Shown here: one piece after another, positions 16,734 through 24,952 of the stretch
Layout: each line of letters starts with the position of its first letter
Position numbering within the stretch: position 1 is the first letter of the stretch
Source: DASRAP01 sp964503275
GTDB lineage: Bacteria; Gemmatimonadota; Gemmatimonadetes; Gemmatimonadales; Gemmatimonadaceae
Reading direction: 5' to 3'
DNA length: 64,000 nucleotides
Assembly (NCBI GenBank): GCA_964503275.1
Contig: CAZCZO010000004.1
Coordinates: 62,001-126,000 of the forward strand
Notes under the pieces: model-generated
Databases searched by the model: none
Seen by the model: the letters and a program-made list of their open reading frames with translations, nothing else
Told to the model about the DNA's origin: nothing
Position numbers and translations under genes: made by a program

Positions 16734-17525
16734 ATGCTCGAGCGTGTCCTGATCGTCGATGATGAACCGCTGGCCCGGCAGCGTGTGGCGCGGTTGGTCC
16801 ACACACGCCAGCCCGGTGCGGCGCTGCGCGAAGCGGGCTCCGGGGCTGCGGCCATCGAGGTGATCACGGCGTGGGCCCCGCAGGTGGTGTTCCTCGATAT
16901 CCAGATGCCGGGCGGCGACGGTTTCAGTGTCGTCGAGGCGGTCGGTGTGGATCGCATGCCGCCCACGGTGTTCGTCACGGCGTACGATGCCCACGCGCTG
17001 CGGGCCTTCGACGCCGCAGCCGTGGACTACCTGCTCAAACCCTTCGACGAGGCGCGCTTCGCGGCGGCGTGGTCACGCGCCGAGCGGCTGCATGCCTCGC
17101 GCGCCCTCATCGGTGAGGCGACGCGGCTGTCCGCGTTGCTCGAGATCGTGGCGCGCGGCGCGGCCGCGCCGCCGACACCCGCACCGGAGATCCCCACGCG
17201 CATCATGGTCCGTGCGGGCGAGCGCAGCATCTTCGTGCCGGTGGAGTCGGTGCGCTGGATGCAGTCCGACGGCAACTACGTGACGCTGCACACGGCCGAC
17301 GCCACGTATACGCTGCGCGAGACGCTCACCGCGATGGAGGCGCGTCTCGACCCCGCGCGCTTCGTGCGCATCCATCGACGGGTGATCGTCGCACTCGACG
17401 AAGTCCTCGAACTGCAGCCTTGGTTCGCGGGCGATCAGCTGCTCATCCTGCGCGACGGCACCCGGCTGCGGGTCACGCGATCGCGCCGGGCGCACGTCGC
17501 GGAGCGGCTGGTGGGCCGGGCGTGA
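16734..17525 (+). CDS. LytTR-family response regulator
   Basis: A 263-residue regulator with a receiver domain (1-120) and a LytTR DNA-binding domain (about 155-260). The acidic pocket is in VLIVDDEP; the phosphorylated Asp is in VVFLDIQMPGGDG; the switch residues are in VFVTAYDAHAL and the lysine in DYLLKPFDEA. The output domain shows VRWMQSDGNYVTLHT and FVRIHRRVIVALDEV. It is encoded just before the LytS-type kinase with a 4-base GTGA overlap, so the pair is one two-component system. Targets are unknown; the neighbouring amt gene is on the same strand. Confidence 0.95.
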   Translation: MLERVLIVDDEPLARQRVARLVHTRQPGAALREAGSGAAAIEVITAWAPQVVFLDIQMPGGDGFSVVEAVGVDRMPPTVFVTAYDAHALRAFDAAAVDYLLKPFDEARFAAAWSRAERLHASRALIGEATRLSALLEIVARGAAAPPTPAPEIPTRIMVRAGERSIFVPVESVRWMQSDGNYVTLHTADATYTLRETLTAMEARLDPARFVRIHRRVIVALDEVLELQPWFAGDQLLILRDGTRLRVTRSRRAHVAERLVGRA

Positions 17526-18646
17526 GCCCGTCGCTGCAGGGGCGACTCCTCCTCCTCGGGTTCTGGCTCCTGCCTGCCGCGGTCGCGACGCTGGGTCTGC
17601 GGCTGGTCCCTTCCCGGTTGAACCCTGGACTGTCCCTCGCCGAGATCCTGATCGCCCAGCTGGCGATCTGGCTACCCTGGGGCGCGTGGTCCATGCTGAT
17701 CGTCGCGGTCGGCGAGCGGGTACCGTTGGAGCGTGGCTCCATCCGTCGTGCACTCGCGGTCCATGCCGTGCTGAGTGTCGTGGTGGTGGTGTTGCAGTTG
17801 TTGGTGATCACGGCGGTCGCGACGCGCTTCGGCATGGTCGAGCCGCGCGGGCTCGAGAGCACCATCGTCATCGGCATCCGGCAGTACGGCGACCTCCTGA
17901 TGGTCGTGTACTGGGCTGTGGTCGGCACCCATGCCGCCGTGCGCTGGCATGGCCGTTGGCAGGACGCGACGCGCCAGGCGGAGCGGCTGCAGCAGGACCT
18001 CGCGACCGCGCGGCTCGCGGCGCTGCAGTCGCAACTGAACCCGCACTTCCTGTTCAACGCGCTGAACGCCGTGGTGAGTCTGATCGATCGCGATGCCACC
18101 CTCGCGCAGCAGACGTTGATCCGCCTGTCGGATCTGTTGCGCGGCACGCTCACCGCCGGGTCCGAGCCCGAGACGACCCTGCGCGCTGAGGTGGAGCTGA
18201 CCGCGCGGTACCTCGAGATCGAGCAGGTGCGCTTCGCCGAGCGCCTCGCCGTGGAGTGGGACATCGCCGACGGGCTGGACGACAGCGCGGTCCCGACCTT
18301 CGCCCTGCAGCCCTTGGTCGAGAACGCGCTGTCGCATGCGGTGGCCCGCGCGGTGGCCGGCGGCAGGGTCCGCATCGGCGCGCAGGTCGTCAGCGGTACC
18401 CTCTGCCTCACCGTGCGGGACGACGGAGCCGACCTCGCCCCAGCGCCACCGCCGCGCCGAGGCGCCGGGATCGCGTTGGCGAATCTGCGCGCGCGGCTGG
18501 AGCGGATGTACGGCGCGGCCGCGTCCCTCACGCTCGAGGCGCGGCCCGACGGTGGGCACGACGCCATCCTGCGACTCCCGTGGCGACGTCAGCGGTCGAG
18601 CGGGACGGACCGCACGATGACCGCGGGTAACGCGCCACGTTCCTGA
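17522..18646 (+). CDS. LytS/YehU-type membrane sensor histidine kinase
   Basis: A 374-residue kinase starting at GTG 17522, overlapping the regulator stop. Four hydrophobic segments occupy the first 150 residues. The catalytic part has the family's phospho-acceptor motif QSQLNPHFLFNALNAV, LVENALSHAV as the N-box, and a degraded G-box (RGAGIALANLRARLERMYG). It phosphorylates the LytTR regulator just upstream. No extra sensory domain is present, so the membrane part probably senses. Its 3' end overlaps the convergent propeller gene by 58 bases, an unusually long convergent overlap. Confidence 0.94.
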   Translation: MSPSLQGRLLLLGFWLLPAAVATLGLRLVPSRLNPGLSLAEILIAQLAIWLPWGAWSMLIVAVGERVPLERGSIRRALAVHAVLSVVVVVLQLLVITAVATRFGMVEPRGLESTIVIGIRQYGDLLMVVYWAVVGTHAAVRWHGRWQDATRQAERLQQDLATARLAALQSQLNPHFLFNALNAVVSLIDRDATLAQQTLIRLSDLLRGTLTAGSEPETTLRAEVELTARYLEIEQVRFAERLAVEWDIADGLDDSAVPTFALQPLVENALSHAVARAVAGGRVRIGAQVVSGTLCLTVRDDGADLAPAPPPRRGAGIALANLRARLERMYGAAASLTLEARPDGGHDAILRLPWRRQRSSGTDRTMTAGNAPRS

Positions 18647-19566
18647 CGCCGCGCGCCCGCCGCATCCCAGAACGGCCAGGCGCTGGACGTGATGTAGTGG
18701 AAGACGCCGTCCAGGATCGAGCCAACCGTCGGCTCGCCGGGATACGTCGCCGGCGCGTCCATCGCGCGCACCTGCTGGATGGTCCTGCCGTCGGGGCTGA
18801 GCGCGATCGCGACCACCTGTTGGGGGCGCTGTCCATTCACGATGGCGATCAAGGCCGTACCGTGGCGGCGCAGGCCATCGATCCCGCGCAGGGTGCGCCC
18901 GTTCGCATCGGTCACTGGCGTGATGGAGTCCGTCGCCAAGTCCCACACGAACAGTCCGCGGCTCCAGTCGGCGACCCACGCACGCCGACCGTCGGCGTCG
19001 GGGGCGATCCCCTGCGGTGATCTCAGCGAGGCTGAGGCCACGAGACGGAGGGAGTCGGTGGGTGATCGCAGGCGATACAGGGTGCCGCGGAGTCCGTCGC
19101 TGACGAGGACCTCGCCGCGCGTGGTCACGGCGAGTTCCCCGGCGGCGCCCGAGCCGTCGCCGAGCACCCAGCGTGCGACCGGCGCGCCGTCGGCGAGGCG
19201 CACCGCATGCAGCGACGCCGGCGGTGAGTCCGCCTGGGCGGTCGCTGCGCCGTCGCGTGGGTGCCGCGCCGTCGTCAGCCAGGCGAGACCGCGCGCGGTA
19301 TCGACCGCGACCCCGCTGATGCCGATGTGCCCGAGCGACCCGGGCGCGACGAACCACTGCGTCGACCCCGCACGATCGACCGCGAGTACGCTGCCGTGCT
19401 GGAGACTGGTGATGTACAGGGTGCCGGTGCGCGGGTCGACATCGAGGCCCTCAGCGAAGAACGTCGTGTCGGGCCAGAGGGTGCGGTCGCGGCCCTGGGC
19501 GCCGAGGGCGGAGGCGAGTGTGGCGGCGCCGGCGAGCGCGGGTATGAGGTGGCGGAGTCTTGGCAT
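18589..19566 (-). CDS. Secreted SMP-30/gluconolactonase-like propeller
   Basis: A 325-residue exported protein (signal peptide to about residue 23, LASALGAQ). Repeated strands such as AEGLDVDPRTGTLYITSL, ISGVAVDTARGLAWLTT, VTTRGEVLVSDGLRGTLYR and GIAPDADGRRAWVADWSRG indicate a six-bladed SMP-30/NHL-type propeller. These folds include lactonases and scaffold or sensor proteins, and no catalytic metal triad can be assigned with confidence. The stop lies inside the last 58 bases of the convergent kinase gene, so transcription through both strands would interfere. Confidence 0.82.
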   Translation of the reverse strand: MPRLRHLIPALAGAATLASALGAQGRDRTLWPDTTFFAEGLDVDPRTGTLYITSLQHGSVLAVDRAGSTQWFVAPGSLGHIGISGVAVDTARGLAWLTTARHPRDGAATAQADSPPASLHAVRLADGAPVARWVLGDGSGAAGELAVTTRGEVLVSDGLRGTLYRLRSPTDSLRLVASASLRSPQGIAPDADGRRAWVADWSRGLFVWDLATDSITPVTDANGRTLRGIDGLRRHGTALIAIVNGQRPQQVVAIALSPDGRTIQQVRAMDAPATYPGEPTVGSILDGVFHYITSSAWPFWDAAGARRQERGALPAVIVRSVPLDR

Positions 19567-19767
19567 GCCTCATGTTCGCGACGCGGGGCGCGATGGTGAC
19601 GCGGGAGCGGGGCCAGTGGTACTGCGTTCGGGACGCGGTGCGCGGGCACCGGGACGCTCTGCCGGCGTCGGCACGCTCTTGACGGCGCGCCCGTCCGCCC
19701 GAAACTTGAATCACGACCACGCCGGGGTCGGCGCGCGTCGACGCCCAACCGCACAGGAGGTCGCCGT

Positions 19768-20292
19768 ATGGTCCGCCGCTCGTTGTGTGTTGTCGCTGCC
19801 GTCGTTGTGGGGACGACGGCACTCCCCGCGCAGGAGTTCCTCTGGGCTGGCCTGGCCCGCACCGTTGCGCTCGGCACCACCGGCGATGCGTTCGAGGACG
19901 GCTATCTGCTCGAAGTCGGGATCGCGTGGGCCGTGACCGGCCGCGACGACCTGACAGTGCAGGCCGGCGCGATCTATGGCGGGAACCGACTCAAGGGGGC
20001 GGGCGGCACCGTCGACGTGATGGGCCTGATGGTGGGGGTCGGTTATGCCCCCATCCGCTCAACGATCGTCGAGCCCTACGCGATCGCCGGCGTGGGCTAT
20101 GTGAAGCGGAGCGACTTCGGGTCGGGGCGCGGCGACCCGGGCTACTATGCTGGTGGTGGACTCCACGGCCGCATCGGTGATGTGGCCGGTTGGTGGCTCG
20201 AGGCCCGCTACCTCGGAGCGGGTACCAGCGGCGAGCGGCTCGAACTGCTGCCGATCACGCTCGGCCTGACCTTCCCGCTCAAACGCCGCTGA
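19768..20292 (+). CDS. Outer-membrane beta-barrel protein, small
   Basis: A 174-residue protein with a signal peptide (residues 1-21) and an eight-strand OmpW/OmpA-like barrel pattern: repeated aromatic-ended strands, GIAWAVTGRDDLTVQAGAIYG, VGVGYAPI, EPYAIAGVGYVKRSD and WWLEARYLG, ending in LTFPLKRR rather than a terminal Phe or Trp. It has one of the best ribosome sites in the window (AGGAGGT, 8 bases before ATG 19768). A long perfect hairpin follows its stop. The role is likely structural or a small-molecule channel. Confidence 0.82.
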   Translation: MVRRSLCVVAAVVVGTTALPAQEFLWAGLARTVALGTTGDAFEDGYLLEVGIAWAVTGRDDLTVQAGAIYGGNRLKGAGGTVDVMGLMVGVGYAPIRSTIVEPYAIAGVGYVKRSDFGSGRGDPGYYAGGGLHGRIGDVAGWWLEARYLGAGTSGERLELLPITLGLTFPLKRR

Positions 20293-20302
20293 GCGCGGCG
20301 TC

Positions 20303-20334
20303 GTGCGGAGGACGGTCACTGCCGTCCTCCGCAC
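20303..20334. terminator. Perfect 13-bp hairpin between convergent genes
   Basis: GTGCGGAGGACGG (20303-20315) pairs perfectly with 20322-20334 around TCACTG. It lies between two convergent stops (20292 and 20347) and could act on both strands. No strong T-tract is seen on either side. Confidence 0.7.
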
Positions 20335-20346
20335 GGCCGGTGATCC

Positions 20347-22158
20347 TCAGCGTGCGGCCAATTCCCGCACGGCCGCGACCAGCATGGTGACCTTCGCCGC
20401 GTCGCGGGAGCGCGCCGCGTCGGCCTGCAGGCCGGTGGCCAGCGTGTTCAATGCGCCGCTGCGCGCGTTGCCGCTCGCCGATTCCGCCGACGCGAGCGCA
20501 CTGCGCACGGCCGCGAGGCGCGCCGCCTCCAACCCACCGGAGCGCTCCAACTGATCGACGAAGGCACGTGCCTTCGCGAACGAGGGCGGCCACACGATCT
20601 GCGGCTGCTCCTGCACGTTCAGTTCGCGCCACACCACGGTCTTCGCGGCGTCGATCTCGTTCTGCGAGATGTGCGGGCTGGGGACCAGTTCGAAGATGTC
20701 GAGCCCGCGCGCGATCTCGGAGTTCACGATCAGGCCGTTGTACCAGTACACGGACCACGATCCACCGCTCACCAGCTCGTCGGCCAGGACGGGTCCGCGG
20801 TCGTGGTAGGCGATCTCATAGGGCTTCTTGGGATCGGTCCAGTCGAAGATCGAGATGCCACCCTGATACCAGCCCTGCACTTTGATATCGCGGCCCGGGA
20901 TGGGGACCAGCGAGCCGTTGTGCGCGACACAGTTCTCCTGCTCGGTCTGTGCGGCGGGGATCTTGTAGTAGCTCTGGAACTCGAGGCGCTGGCGGTCCAC
21001 GATCGTGAACAGGGCGTTGGCGCCCCACTCGGGGAGATCCGTGGCGCGGCAGCGTGGCGCGCTCCCGCCACCCCACTCGTCGGTGAAGAGGATCTTGGAG
21101 CCGTCGTTGCTGAACGTCGCGGAATGCCAGAACGCGAAGTTCGAGTCCGCCGCGGCGTAGAGACGGCGCGGGTTCTTCGCGTCAGTGATGTCCAGCAGCA
21201 GGCCGTAGCCGGCGCAGGCCCCGCCCGCGAGTCCGACCGCCGGGTACACCGTGATGTCGTGGCACTGCGTGGGGCCGGGCCGGGGACCCGGCGTCGCCGG
21301 TGGTCCGCCACGTCCACCGCCCGCCGCCCCGGCAGCACCCGCGCCGCCGCGTCCACCACCGCCCCCTGCCGCCGACGCGCGGCGCGGCGGGGCCGTGAGA
21401 TCGTTGAAGATGCGCGGTGAACTCACGATGCGCGCCGAGGCCGGATCGCGCAGCGGCACCTGGATCACCTCGATGCGGAACAGCGCCGAGTTGGGATCCT
21501 CGGCCGGCGGCAGGTTCGAGCACCCCTCGAGTTCCGCAGCGGAACGCACCGTCGCCGAGCCCGACACGTACACGTAGATGTTGTCGCGGTCCTTGGGGTC
21601 CTGCAGCACCGTGTGGGTGTGCGAGCCGCGGCAGGTCTGCACCATGGCGACGCGCTTGGGGTTGTTCCAGTCGCTCACATCGTAGATGCGGACGCCGCGG
21701 GCGCGGTCCTTGTTCACCTCCCCGCTGGCCGGTTCCAGCGAGCAGTCGATGCGCCCGGTGGTGGCCTCGTGCGAGACGAAGAGCAGATGGCCGACGATCG
21801 AGACATCGCTCTGCGAGCCCGGGCACACGTACGAGAGCACGTGCCGCACGCTGCGGGGGTCGGCGATGTCCCAGACCTGGAAGCCCGAGTAGTTGCCCTG
21901 GATGACCTTGGTGCCGGAGAACGCGAGGTCGGTGTTCGTGAGGCGACGGTCGCCAGGCGCTTCGGCCAGGAACTCCTTGGACGGCTTGGTCGTCGAGATC
22001 ATCCGGAGGTTCCAGATGGCCTCGCCGGCGTCCCACCACCCGGCCTTGAGGCCGACGCGGGGGTCGGGTTGCTGCGCGGTGAGCGGGGCGCCCAGCCCGG
22101 CCGCGAGCACGGCGAGTGCGACGGCGGTGGTGGCGCGGGGCCAGAGGGGAAGTGCCAC
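20347..22158 (-). CDS. Secreted LVIVD-repeat protein (second copy) with Gly-rich insertion
   Basis: A 603-residue exported homolog of the 11159-12907 product. It shares the same landmarks in order: GNYSGFQVWDIADP, GVRIYDVSDWNNPK, TCRGSHTHT, QCHDITVYPAVGLAGGAC, DANFAYWHSATF in the first copy versus DSNFAFWHSATF here, DEWGGGSAPRC and ENCVAHNGS. It differs by a Gly/Ala/Arg/Pro-rich insertion at about residues 262-295, just before QCHDITV. The GTG at 22158 follows a GGAG site. It is 27 bases downstream of the second DUF305 gene. Function is unknown, as for the family. Confidence 0.88.
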   Translation of the reverse strand: MALPLWPRATTAVALAVLAAGLGAPLTAQQPDPRVGLKAGWWDAGEAIWNLRMISTTKPSKEFLAEAPGDRRLTNTDLAFSGTKVIQGNYSGFQVWDIADPRSVRHVLSYVCPGSQSDVSIVGHLLFVSHEATTGRIDCSLEPASGEVNKDRARGVRIYDVSDWNNPKRVAMVQTCRGSHTHTVLQDPKDRDNIYVYVSGSATVRSAAELEGCSNLPPAEDPNSALFRIEVIQVPLRDPASARIVSSPRIFNDLTAPPRRASAAGGGGGRGGAGAAGAAGGGRGGPPATPGPRPGPTQCHDITVYPAVGLAGGACAGYGLLLDITDAKNPRRLYAAADSNFAFWHSATFSNDGSKILFTDEWGGGSAPRCRATDLPEWGANALFTIVDRQRLEFQSYYKIPAAQTEQENCVAHNGSLVPIPGRDIKVQGWYQGGISIFDWTDPKKPYEIAYHDRGPVLADELVSGGSWSVYWYNGLIVNSEIARGLDIFELVPSPHISQNEIDAAKTVVWRELNVQEQPQIVWPPSFAKARAFVDQLERSGGLEAARLAAVRSALASAESASGNARSGALNTLATGLQADAARSRDAAKVTMLVAAVRELAAR

Positions 22159-22185
22159 GGCGGACTCCGGTGGGGGTGATGGGAC

Positions 22186-22824
22186 CTAGGGGCGAGGCCC
22201 GTCGCGCGAGAGCGCAGCGAGCATCACCAGCATGCGGTCGATCTCGGTGATCTGATCGACGTTCACATCGGCGGCGAACTTGTACACGTCCTCGTCACGC
22301 GCGGCCCCGTCGGCCGCGAGCAGCGCCTCGACCATCGTCAGTGCGCCCTCGTGATGCTGGATCATGTACCGCAGGAACAGGCGGTCGAACTCGGGGCCGC
22401 GGGCGCGGTCGAGTGAGTCGAGCTGGGCGGCGCTGAGCATGCCGGGCATCGCGGCATGTGCCTCGTGACCCGCGCTGTGATGGGCGTGCGGGTCCGCCAC
22501 GCCGGCGGGGACCGGCTTGCCGCGCACGCGCAGCCAGCGCTGCATGAAGGCGATCTCGTCCTGCTGGGCGACGGCGATGCGCGCGGCGAGTCCGCGCACC
22601 GCGGGACTCGCCTCGTGCGTCGGGGCCATGCGCGCCATGACGATGGCCTGCGCGTGGTGCCCGATCATCCCGGTCATGAAATCCACGTCCGCTTGCACGT
22701 ACGGCGCAATGCCGCCGTCGCGATTGACCACCTCAGCGGGCGTGAGCGGACGCTCGCGTGGCGTCGAGGCACAGGCGGCCGCGAACGAGAGCGTGAGAGC
22801 GAGCAGCGGGCGGACGACGGACAT
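22186..22824 (-). CDS. DUF305 lipoprotein (second copy)
   Basis: A 212-residue DUF305 protein from ATG 22824. The signal ends SFAAACAS, so Cys is likely lipidated. Both histidine-pair motifs are present (FMTGMIGHHAQAIVMA, then FLRYMIQHHEGALTMV) with a histidine-rich spacer (DPHAHHSAGHEAHAAMPGM). The first copy has a cleavable signal instead of a lipobox. It precedes the second LVIVD gene on the same strand, mirroring the gene order at 10575-12907. Metal binding is an inference from composition. Confidence 0.9.
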   Translation of the reverse strand: MSVVRPLLALTLSFAAACASTPRERPLTPAEVVNRDGGIAPYVQADVDFMTGMIGHHAQAIVMARMAPTHEASPAVRGLAARIAVAQQDEIAFMQRWLRVRGKPVPAGVADPHAHHSAGHEAHAAMPGMLSAAQLDSLDRARGPEFDRLFLRYMIQHHEGALTMVEALLAADGAARDEDVYKFAADVNVDQITEIDRMLVMLAALSRDGPRP

Positions 22825-22870
22825 CGGCGGACGGTGAGAGTCGTCAGAAGAAGTTGCAGCGGGATCGTGC

Positions 22871-23788
22871 TCAGTGCCAGCGCAGGGCCAGCAGCGCCGG
22901 CCAGCGGTCGGCCAGTGCGAGCGCACGGTCGCGCCCGAGGACATTGAAGGCCGTCGAGAGGGCATCCGCATATACGCCGTCGCTGGCGATCACGCTGACT
23001 TCGTCCGTGTGCGTGACCGCCCAGCCCGTCCGGGGGTCGATCACATGCGAATAGCGCCGGCCCTCGACCTCCACGAACTGTTCCGTGCTGCCCGAGGTCG
23101 AGAGGGCGGCATTCACGAGGTACCGTGGCGGCTCCTGCGCATCGCCGGTCACGATCTCCCAGCCGTCGGCGCCGGGCGGTGCGTCGCCCACGACGATGTC
23201 GCCGCCGGCCTCGAGCAGGGCCTGCGTGATGCCGCGCGTGCGCAGCAGGTCGAAGGCCATCTGCAGGGCGTAGCCCTTGCCGATGCCGCCGAAGTCCAGT
23301 TGGAGCCCACGTGGCAGACGCGCCGCACGCCGGGCGGTGTCGAGGCCGACGCGCTGCCAGCCACCGCGGGCGTGGGCGTCGACGACGGCGGCCGAGTCGG
23401 GAATGCCGCCGCGGTCCCGGGCGGCCCGCCAGAGCCGGGTCAGCGCGCCCGCGGCCGGGTCGAAGGCGCCGTCGGTCTCGCGGGCGATCTTGAGAGCGAG
23501 CGACAGGGCGACGAACAGGTCGTCGCTGATGGGGACCAAGGTGTCGGCGGCGGCATGCTCCAGCAGACGCAAGTCGCTGTCGGGCCGGTAGTCGCTGAGC
23601 GCCGCGTCGATCGCGGCGATCCGGTCGAAGGCGGAGCGGGCGGCGATGCGCGCGCGGGCGGAGTCGTCCGAGAAGAGCACGAGGCGCACCGGCACGCCAA
23701 GGTGCACCTCGCTGTAAGTGAAGCGCTGCACCTGAGCGCCGAGCGGCCGGACGCCCAGGACGAGCAGCAGGAGGAGGACGCGGAACAT
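22871..23788 (-). CDS. apbE: FAD:protein FMN transferase, ApbE family, exported
   Basis: A 305-residue protein with an N-terminal signal (LLLLLVLGVRPLGAQ) that attaches FMN covalently to threonine of target proteins in the periplasm. Family blocks are ALSDYRPDSDLRLLE, DGAFDPAAGALTRLWR, LDFGGIGKGYALQMAF, ALLEAGGDIVVGD, AALSTSGSTEQFV, SHVIDPRTGWAV and the C-terminal DGVYADALSTAFNVLG with the magnesium Asp and Thr. It lies 46 bases upstream of the DUF305 gene on the same strand and is divergent from the metX leader. No obvious flavinylated partner lies in the window. Confidence 0.93.
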   Translation of the reverse strand: MFRVLLLLLVLGVRPLGAQVQRFTYSEVHLGVPVRLVLFSDDSARARIAARSAFDRIAAIDAALSDYRPDSDLRLLEHAAADTLVPISDDLFVALSLALKIARETDGAFDPAAGALTRLWRAARDRGGIPDSAAVVDAHARGGWQRVGLDTARRAARLPRGLQLDFGGIGKGYALQMAFDLLRTRGITQALLEAGGDIVVGDAPPGADGWEIVTGDAQEPPRYLVNAALSTSGSTEQFVEVEGRRYSHVIDPRTGWAVTHTDEVSVIASDGVYADALSTAFNVLGRDRALALADRWPALLALRWH

Positions 23789-23813
23789 CTGTACAGTCTA
23801 CTGCCGGGTTCCC

Positions 23814-23842
23814 TTGACGTGGTGGGCCGGCGATGGTATTCC
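23814..23842 (+). promoter_or_regulatory. Candidate promoter of the second SAM-II leader
   Basis: TTGACG (23814-23819), 17 bases, TATTCC (23837-23842). The -35 is nearly consensus; the -10 matches only the first three bases. It is placed like the candidate promoter of the metF leader. Confidence 0.5.
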
Positions 23843-23857
23843 TTCAAGAGACAACTG

Positions 23858-23945
23858 AAGACCCGTGGTCATTTGCCGCCTATTGCAGCCACGTTAAACA
23901 AATGCTAAAACGCGATCGCCCGGCGGCCCCCGCTGGGTTTTTTTG
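23858..23945 (+). promoter_or_regulatory. SAM-II riboswitch with intrinsic terminator upstream of metX-metB-hom
   Basis: The aptamer reads CCGTGGTCATTTG (from 23863), a loop, TTGCAGCCACGTTAAACAA, then ATGCTAAAA. P1 is CGTGG (23864-23868) with CCACG (23889-23893). Loop CATTTG can pair with tail CAAATG, the pseudoknot helix, which covaries with GATT/AATC in the metF copy. A terminator follows: CCCGGCGG (23919-23926), loop CCC, CCGCTGGG (23930-23937), then seven T (23938-23944). SAM is predicted to favour termination before the metX start. Family knowledge plus direct reading; not tested. Confidence 0.92.
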
Positions 23946-24043
23946 TGCCGGTGGGGGCCGTGCCCGATCCCCACCGGAGCGATGCACGAGCCGTGCGCGC
24001 GCTGGTCGACCGCAGGTGGCTGTCCACTCGCCCCTCGGTCCCT

Positions 24044-24952
24044 ATGCTCCCCACCTACGAAGTCCTCGGTCCGCCACGCGCGCCTGTCACCGTCGTGCTC
24101 GGCGGGATCAGCGCGACGGCGCATGTGTGCCGCACGCATCTCGACCCGTCGCCCGGTTGGTGGGAGCCGATCGTGGGCCCCGGCCGCGCGATCGACACGC
24201 GGCGCCGCCGCGTGGTGTCGATCGAAGCGCTCGACGGTGGGGCGCGCGACGATGGCCGCCCCGCGCGGCGCATCTCGACGGCCGAGCAGGCGGACGCGGT
24301 CGCGGGGGTGCTCGATGCGCTGCAGGTGCCGGTCGCGGCGGCACTCGTGGGCGCCTCGTATGGAGGGATGACGGCGCTGGCCTTCGGGGCCCGGCATCCC
24401 GAGCGTGTGCGGCAGCTCATCGTGCTGGGTGCCGCGCACGAGAGCGACCCGATGACCACAGCGCGACGCGCGATCCAGCGGCAGATCGTCGAACTGGGGC
24501 TCGACACCGGAGCGCCCGAGCGCGCCGTGGCCATCGCCAGAGCCCTCGCGATGACCACGTACCGCAGCGCGCGCGAGTTCCGCGGGCGCTTCGACAACAC
24601 GCCCAGCCTCGACGGCGACACCCTGCGATTCCCCGTGGAGTCGTACCTGTCGCAGCGCGGGGCGGAGTACGCGGGTCGTACGTCGGCCGCGCGCTTCCTC
24701 GCGCTGTCGCTGTCGGCCGACGCGCATCGGGTGTCGCCCCCGCAGATCACCGTTCCGACGACGCTGGTCGCCCTCGGTGAGGACGCGGTGGTCCCGCGCC
24801 ATCAACTGGTGTTGCTCGGCGCGCAGCTCGGGGCGCCGGCGACGCTGCAGGATGTGCCCTCGATCCACGGGCACGATGCCTTCCTCCTCGAGCCCGCGGC
24901 CGTCGCGGCGGTGCTCACCTCCGCTCTCACCTCGCTCCGGAGTGCCGCATGA
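24044..24952 (+). CDS. metX: Homoserine O-acyltransferase, MetX-like
   Basis: An alpha/beta-hydrolase-fold acyltransferase that activates homoserine (acetyl or succinyl donor) for methionine synthesis. Landmarks shared with MetX relatives are PGWWEPIVGPGRAIDT, GASYGGMTALAFGARHPERV with the nucleophile Ser, MTTYRSAREFRGRFD, FPVESYLSQRG and the final HGHDAFLLE with the catalytic His. It is shorter than classical MetX (302 residues from ATG 24044; GTG 23993 would add 17). The donor cannot be read from the sequence. It is the first gene behind a SAM-II switch, and its stop overlaps metB by 4 bases. Confidence 0.85.
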   Translation: MLPTYEVLGPPRAPVTVVLGGISATAHVCRTHLDPSPGWWEPIVGPGRAIDTRRRRVVSIEALDGGARDDGRPARRISTAEQADAVAGVLDALQVPVAAALVGASYGGMTALAFGARHPERVRQLIVLGAAHESDPMTTARRAIQRQIVELGLDTGAPERAVAIARALAMTTYRSAREFRGRFDNTPSLDGDTLRFPVESYLSQRGAEYAGRTSAARFLALSLSADAHRVSPPQITVPTTLVALGEDAVVPRHQLVLLGAQLGAPATLQDVPSIHGHDAFLLEPAAVAAVLTSALTSLRSAA

